Shown here piece after piece: positions 29,676 to 33,359 of a stretch of DNA of 33,359 nucleotides. Under the pieces are notes generated by a model. That model saw nothing but the letters and a program-made list of their open reading frames with translations. It did no database searches and was not told the DNA's origin. Numbering within the stretch: the stretch's first letter is position 1; every line of letters starts with the position of its first letter. The stretch covers positions 1 to 33,359 of the forward strand of contig NZ_LGDW01000486.1 in assembly GCF_001280005.1 (NCBI RefSeq). Reading direction: 5' to 3'. This DNA is from Streptomyces sp. NRRL WC-3618 (GTDB lineage: Bacteria > Actinomycetota > Actinomycetes > Streptomycetales > Streptomycetaceae). The translations under genes and the position numbers were made by a program.

Positions 29676-31244
29676 GTGCGATTGACCGATATCCACCGTT
29701 GCGAGATCCGGCCCGGACGGCTCGTGACCTGGACCCTGCATCCGACGACCGTCGACAGCGTGGCCGAACTGCCGGACGACGCCCGCCCACCCGCGTACGT
29801 ACAGGAGGCCCACGTCAGGACCGCGCGAACGGTACGCGAGGACGGCCTGTTCGTGCCGACCTGGCTCGGCACGGCGTTCGACATCCCCGGGCGGGTCGAT
29901 CTCGACGTCCTCCAGGAGGCGTTGCGGACCTGGACGCTGCGGCACGAGACGCTGCGCAGCGGTTTCCGCTGGGCGAAGGGCCCACTCGCCTCCCCCGACG
30001 CCCCCGGCTCTCCTCATGACGAGCTGCGGCGCTTCACCCTCGCCCCCGACGCCGTCGTCCTGCACCGCGAGGACGCCGATGTGTTCGCGGACGGGGCCGC
30101 GCTGCCGCGCTTTCTGCAGGATCGGTTCGACATCGCGGCGGACGCGTTGACCTGGCCGAACTTCATCTACAGCGCGGTCGTCAGGGACGACAGCACCAGC
30201 GTGTACATGGCGTTCGACCACACCAATGTCGACTCGTACTCGATCTTCCGCATCGCCCACGAGGTCCACGAGCTCTACACCGCAGGCCTCGACGCCACGG
30301 CGGTGGACACCGCGCCGGTCGCCAGTTACGTCGACTTCTGCGCGAGCGAGCGGACGCACGCCGACGGCATCGACGAGACGCACTCGATCGTCGCCGAGTG
30401 GCGGAAGTTCATCGCCCGGTGCGACGGCAAGCTGCCGAACTTCCCCGTCGACCTCGGCCTCGACCCCGAAGGGCCGCTGCCCACACAGAAGTTGATGCGG
30501 GAGTGGCTCACGGACGACACGGATGCGGCGGCGTTCGAGGCGTACTGCCGTCCGTACGGCGGCAGCATGGTCGGCGTTCTCGCGGCGACCGCCCTCATCG
30601 TGCGGGAGATCAGCGGCCAGCAGGTGTACCGCACCGTCGTGCCCTTCCATACCCGGGCCAGGTCCGAGTGGTCGGACTCGGTGGGCTGGTACGTGGGCGG
30701 CGCGCCGCTCGAGATCCCGGTGGGCCAGGTGTCGGACTTCGACGGCGCCCTGGACCTGGTCCGCACCTCGCTGCGGGCGAAGCGGCCCCTGTCGAGGATG
30801 CCGATCGCCCGGGTGCTGAAGCTGCTGGGCTCCGACTTCCGGCCCACCTCGCCGGACCTGTACTCGATCGTCTCGTTCGTCGACACCCGGGACATCGCGG
30901 GCTCGGAGAGGTGGGAGGACCTGAAGGCGTACGGCCTGATCCGCGTGTCGTACGGCGACCAGGTGTGCGCCTGGATCACCCGCCTCCACGAGGGCCTCCA
31001 GTTCGCGGCCCGCTACCCGGACACGGACGTGGCGGAGAAGAACATGCGCCTGTACGTGGCGAGACTGCGGGAGCTGATCACGTCGGTGGCAAGGGAGGCC
31101 AGGGCCACCGACCCGCACCCTGAGCAGGCGCGCAGCGCCGCTTCAGGGGCGCGGGGAACCGCGCGACAAGCCCCCACCGGACCCGCACCCGAATCCCCCG
31201 CACCCGCGTCCCCCGCCCCCAGCGGAGCGCTCACGCGTCCTTGA
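29676..31244 (+). CDS. Stand-alone condensation-domain protein with repeat-derived C-terminus
   Basis: A 522-residue protein of the NRPS condensation/acyltransferase superfamily. The core motif reads DHTNVDS (residues 181-187) instead of HHxxxDG: the catalytic His182 and Asp186 are kept, while the first His is Asp and Gly is Ser. Other family features are LRHETLRSGF (89-97), PFHTRARSEWSDSVGWYVGGAPLEIP and YSIVSFVDTRD. No carrier-protein or adenylation genes are nearby. The GTG start has GGAG 7 nt upstream. Residues about 490-522 (SGARGTARQAP onwards) are encoded by a dispersed intergenic repeat, and the frame runs 14 nt into the convergent FAH gene, so the original stop has probably been lost. 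Confidence 0.85.
   Translation: MRLTDIHRCEIRPGRLVTWTLHPTTVDSVAELPDDARPPAYVQEAHVRTARTVREDGLFVPTWLGTAFDIPGRVDLDVLQEALRTWTLRHETLRSGFRWAKGPLASPDAPGSPHDELRRFTLAPDAVVLHREDADVFADGAALPRFLQDRFDIAADALTWPNFIYSAVVRDDSTSVYMAFDHTNVDSYSIFRIAHEVHELYTAGLDATAVDTAPVASYVDFCASERTHADGIDETHSIVAEWRKFIARCDGKLPNFPVDLGLDPEGPLPTQKLMREWLTDDTDAAAFEAYCRPYGGSMVGVLAATALIVREISGQQVYRTVVPFHTRARSEWSDSVGWYVGGAPLEIPVGQVSDFDGALDLVRTSLRAKRPLSRMPIARVLKLLGSDFRPTSPDLYSIVSFVDTRDIAGSERWEDLKAYGLIRVSYGDQVCAWITRLHEGLQFAARYPDTDVAEKNMRLYVARLRELITSVAREARATDPHPEQARSAASGARGTARQAPTGPAPESPAPASPAPSGALTRP
31142..31195 (+). repeat. Dispersed Streptomyces intergenic repeat, copy B
   Basis: The segment beginning CTTCAGGGGCGCGGGGAACC, then GCGCGACAAGCC, ACCGGACCCGCA, matches copy A at 21328-21379 in the same orientation. 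Here it lies inside the 3' end of the condensation-protein frame, next to the convergent FAH gene. Confidence 0.75.
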
Positions 31245-32088
31245 ACACCTGACGCTGCCGCCCGAGCCCCTCGATCTCCAGCTCGACCACGTCCCCGGCC
31301 CGAAGGAACGGCTTGGGCTCGGGCTCACCCAGCGCGACGCCCGCCGGCGTACCCGTGTTGATGATGTCACCCGGGTACAGGGTCATGAACTGGCTGACGT
31401 ACCGCACGACTTCGGCGACCCCGAAGATCTGTTCGGCGGTCGTGCCGTTCTGCTTCCGCTCGCCGTTCACCCACAGCCGCAGTCCGAGAGCCTGCGGGTC
31501 CGGCACCTCGTCCGCGGTCACCAGCCAGGGCCCGAGGGGGTTGAACGTCTCGCAGTTCTTGCCCTTGTCCCAGGTCCCGCCTCGCTCGAGCTGGAACTCG
31601 CGCTCGGAGACGTCGTGCGCGACCGCGTACCCGGCGACGTGCGCGAGGGCCTCCTCGTGCGAGCCGAGGTAGCGGGCGGTACGTCCGATGACGACCGCGA
31701 GTTCCACCTCCCAGTCGGTCTGCTTCGACTCGCGGGGCACGAGCACCGTGTCGTAGGGCCCGACGATGGTGTCCGCCGCCTTGAAGAAGATCACCGGCTC
31801 GGTGGGCGGCTCGGCGCCGGTCTCGCGGGCGTGGTCGTGGTAATTGAGCCCGATGCACACGATCTTGCCGACGCCTTTCAGCGGCGGCCCGATCCGCAGC
31901 CCGGTCTCGTCCAGCGCGGGCAGCTCACCGGCGTCGGCGGCGGCCCGGATCCGGGCGAGTGCCGCGTCGTCGGCGAGCAGCGCCCCGTCGATGTCCGCGA
32001 CGACCCCCGACAGGTCCCGCAGGGTTCCCTCGGCGTCGAGCAGCGCGGGCCGCTCCGACCCCGCCGTACCGACTCGCAGCAGCTTCAT
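31231..32088 (-). CDS. Fumarylacetoacetate hydrolase (FAH) family protein
   Basis: A 285-residue FAH-fold enzyme, a metal-dependent hydrolase, decarboxylase or isomerase of small oxo-acids in aromatic or sugar catabolism. Motifs are IVCIGLNYHDHARETG, PVIFFKAADTIVGP, the metal-binding WEVELAVVIG and AHDVSEREFQ, and LYPGDIINTGTPAGVA near the C-terminus. The length fits the single-domain group with a short N-terminal domain. GAGAGAG precedes the ATG at 32088. The gene stands alone, convergent with the condensation-protein gene and overlapping its extended 3' end. Substrate unknown. Confidence 0.9.
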   Translation of the reverse strand: MKLLRVGTAGSERPALLDAEGTLRDLSGVVADIDGALLADDAALARIRAAADAGELPALDETGLRIGPPLKGVGKIVCIGLNYHDHARETGAEPPTEPVIFFKAADTIVGPYDTVLVPRESKQTDWEVELAVVIGRTARYLGSHEEALAHVAGYAVAHDVSEREFQLERGGTWDKGKNCETFNPLGPWLVTADEVPDPQALGLRLWVNGERKQNGTTAEQIFGVAEVVRYVSQFMTLYPGDIINTGTPAGVALGEPEPKPFLRAGDVVELEIEGLGRQRQVFKDA

Positions 32089-32232
32089 GGTCGCTCTCTC
32101 CCTCTGGCTTTCTGTTACGTCCCCCGGTCACATCCTCGGTCATCGTTCACGTTCATCGTCAGACGAGGGGGTCACCATTCATCGGAGGACTGGTCGATCG
32201 TCCAAGCTGGACGCCCGGTCCGCAATAGCGGT

Positions 32233-33009
32233 TCACGTACTGGACTGGGTGAGGGGTCGGGAACCGGCCTGGGGCGTGAGCTGCCAGCGGTACAGCACCG
32301 CCCGCTCGACGGCGCTCCAGGTCGTGCTGGTCACCATGTACAGCGCGGCGGCCAGCGGCATCACGGCCACGGAGAAGAGCGTGAGGAAGGACATGAAGGG
32401 CGCGAACTTCGTGGCGGAGGCGAGGCCGGGCAGCGCCTCGCCGCCGACGCTCACCGACGGCGGGTTGGCCGCCATGATCAGCTTCATGCGCCGGTAGTTG
32501 AAGGTGGCGACGGCGCCGACCAGGACGAACAGGCCGAGGTAGACGAGCCCGGCGGCCCCGAAGATCCCGTCCCCGCCGAGCGCGTCGGCCCACCGTTCGC
32601 CGAGCGGCGCGGCGAGCAGCTGGTGGGTGAGCAGGTCGTTGGTCCGGCCGCCGATCTCCCGGTTGGAGAAGAGGTGGTAGAGCAGGAAGAAGGCGGGCAG
32701 CTGGAACAGGCTCGGGAGGCATCCCGACAGCGGGGAGACCTTCTCCTCGGCGTGCAGCGCCATGACGGCCTGCTGGAGCTTCTTGGGGTCCTTCGCGTGC
32801 TGTTTCCGCAGCTCGGCGACCCTGGGCTGCAACACGGCGCGCGCCCGCTGACCCCGCGCCGCCGCGCGGGACAAGGGGTGCACGAGGAGTCGTACGAACG
32901 CGGTGAACAGGATGATCGCGGCGGCGGCCGAGGAGCCGTGGAAGAGGGGCTGGAGCAGATCGGCGAGCTGCTCGACCAGGCTCGCGAACGCGGACAGGAA
33001 GGTGGACAT
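32233..33009 (-). CDS. YidC/Oxa1-family membrane insertase paralogue
   Basis: A 258-residue membrane protein insertase of the short Oxa1/YidC2 type. Hydrophobic segments lie at about residues 26-45, 95-115, 150-175 and 205-228. The groove arginine is in ILFTAFVRLLVHPL, followed by the cytoplasmic hairpin (RAVLQPRVAELRKQHAKDPKKLQQAVMAL). There is no long basic C-terminal tail like that of the main YidC. The start at 33009 (MSTFLS) has GGAGGG upstream; the frame is open further, but those residues look non-coding. The gene downstream of it in Streptomyces is often the primary-metabolism neighbour; here the gene upstream on the same strand is a DUF6412-like fragment. Confidence 0.87.
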   Translation of the reverse strand: MSTFLSAFASLVEQLADLLQPLFHGSSAAAAIILFTAFVRLLVHPLSRAAARGQRARAVLQPRVAELRKQHAKDPKKLQQAVMALHAEEKVSPLSGCLPSLFQLPAFFLLYHLFSNREIGGRTNDLLTHQLLAAPLGERWADALGGDGIFGAAGLVYLGLFVLVGAVATFNYRRMKLIMAANPPSVSVGGEALPGLASATKFAPFMSFLTLFSVAVMPLAAALYMVTSTTWSAVERAVLYRWQLTPQAGSRPLTQSST

Positions 33010-33175
33010 GGGTGGGTGAGCCCTCCGGGGGTCTCGTCGTACCGGAGATTCCATGGACACGCGGACGCGCTGCTACGCGGATGCGTGCACGCGTGTATGC
33101 GTGGGGAATCGGAGATCGGTATGACGACCCGCGCGCGGGGATGTCAGCTGCCGGCGCTGTGCTCGGTGCTGTGCC

Positions 33176-33301
33176 CTACGCGGTGGTCGCCGGGAGGGCG
33201 GGTCCGGGGGCGCGGGGGCGGGTGCGGCCGCGGGCGTCGGGGTCGCGTTGCGGCAGGAAGGCCGTACGGCGGGCCCGGGCGCGGGAGGGCGCGAGGGCCC
33301 G
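33176..33301 (-). CDS. Partial DUF6412-like protein (C-terminal end)
   Basis: On the minus strand a frame ending in TAG at 33178-33176 encodes ARRTAFLPQRDPDARGRTRP and then RAPGPALPATTA. I recall this ending from DUF6412 proteins encoded next to a YidC paralogue in Streptomyces. The rest of the gene is lost in the poly-G tract at the window end. The N-terminal membrane part is not visible. Confidence 0.55.
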   Translation of the reverse strand, partial: RALAPSRARARRTAFLPQRDPDARGRTRPRAPGPALPATTA

Positions 33302-33359
33302 GGGGGGGGGGGCGGGGGGGGGGGGGGGGGGGGGGGGTGGAGGGGGGGGGGGGGAAGCC
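33302..33359. other. Degenerate poly-G tract at the window end
   Basis: The last 58 bases are almost all G (one C, one T, one A before a final AAGCC). No Streptomyces gene or repeat looks like this. It is most likely a contig-end sequencing or assembly artefact. Confidence 0.75.

Overview
The window is about 33 kb of high-GC actinobacterial chromosome, almost certainly Streptomyces. The evidence is the GC-rich codon use, GTG/TTG starts, ATGA/GTGA stop-start overlaps, and a block whose gene order (chitin/cellulose-active LPMO, SPFH protein, NlpC/P60 protein, tRNA-Lys, cslA, glxA, GH6 hydrolase) matches what I remember of the S. coelicolor SCO2833-SCO2838 region. The right end runs into a degenerate poly-G tract that looks like a contig end.

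Left block (87-8797): an import and catabolism cassette. Two maleate-isomerase/EutA-type proteins are transcribed leftward. A D-2-hydroxyacid dehydrogenase and an amidase-signature amidase run rightward, and a DUF3830 protein runs leftward. An EhuBCDA-type amino-acid/ectoine ABC importer follows as a tightly overlapped operon, and an IclR-family regulator closes the block. The parts imply uptake of a small, polar, probably amide- or ring-containing compound, with cleavage, isomerisation and a redox step. The substrate cannot be read from the sequence.

Middle block (8895-16801): this lies between two identical tRNA-Lys(CUU) genes. It starts with a small module of lower apparent GC: a Crp/Fnr regulator, a MazG-like small protein and a one-TM protein, with a shared palindromic promoter/operator motif in front of the first two. 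A leftward series follows: acyl-CoA synthetase, DUF3592 membrane protein, LPMO, SPFH/band-7 protein, and NlpC/P60 endopeptidase with two C-terminal repeats.

Csl block (17293-22435): cslA (GT2 glycan synthase) and glxA (copper radical oxidase) overlap by ATGA. A GH6 lipoprotein hydrolase (cslZ-like) converges on them across a perfect 51-bp inverted repeat. With the LPMO this makes a hyphal-tip glycan synthesis, oxidation and trimming set. The LPMO promoter carries two chitinase-type (DasR-like) 12-bp direct repeats, and CslA ends in a histidine-rich tail.

Right block (22922-33359): class F sortase plus a secreted partner, HAD-IIA phosphatase, LAxTG surface protein, small hypothetical protein, GFO/IDH/MocA oxidoreductase with a UPF0303/HbpS-like protein, F420-type LLM oxidoreductase, a stand-alone condensation-domain protein whose 3' end has read into a dispersed repeat, FAH-family hydrolase, YidC paralogue and the partial end of a DUF6412-like gene.
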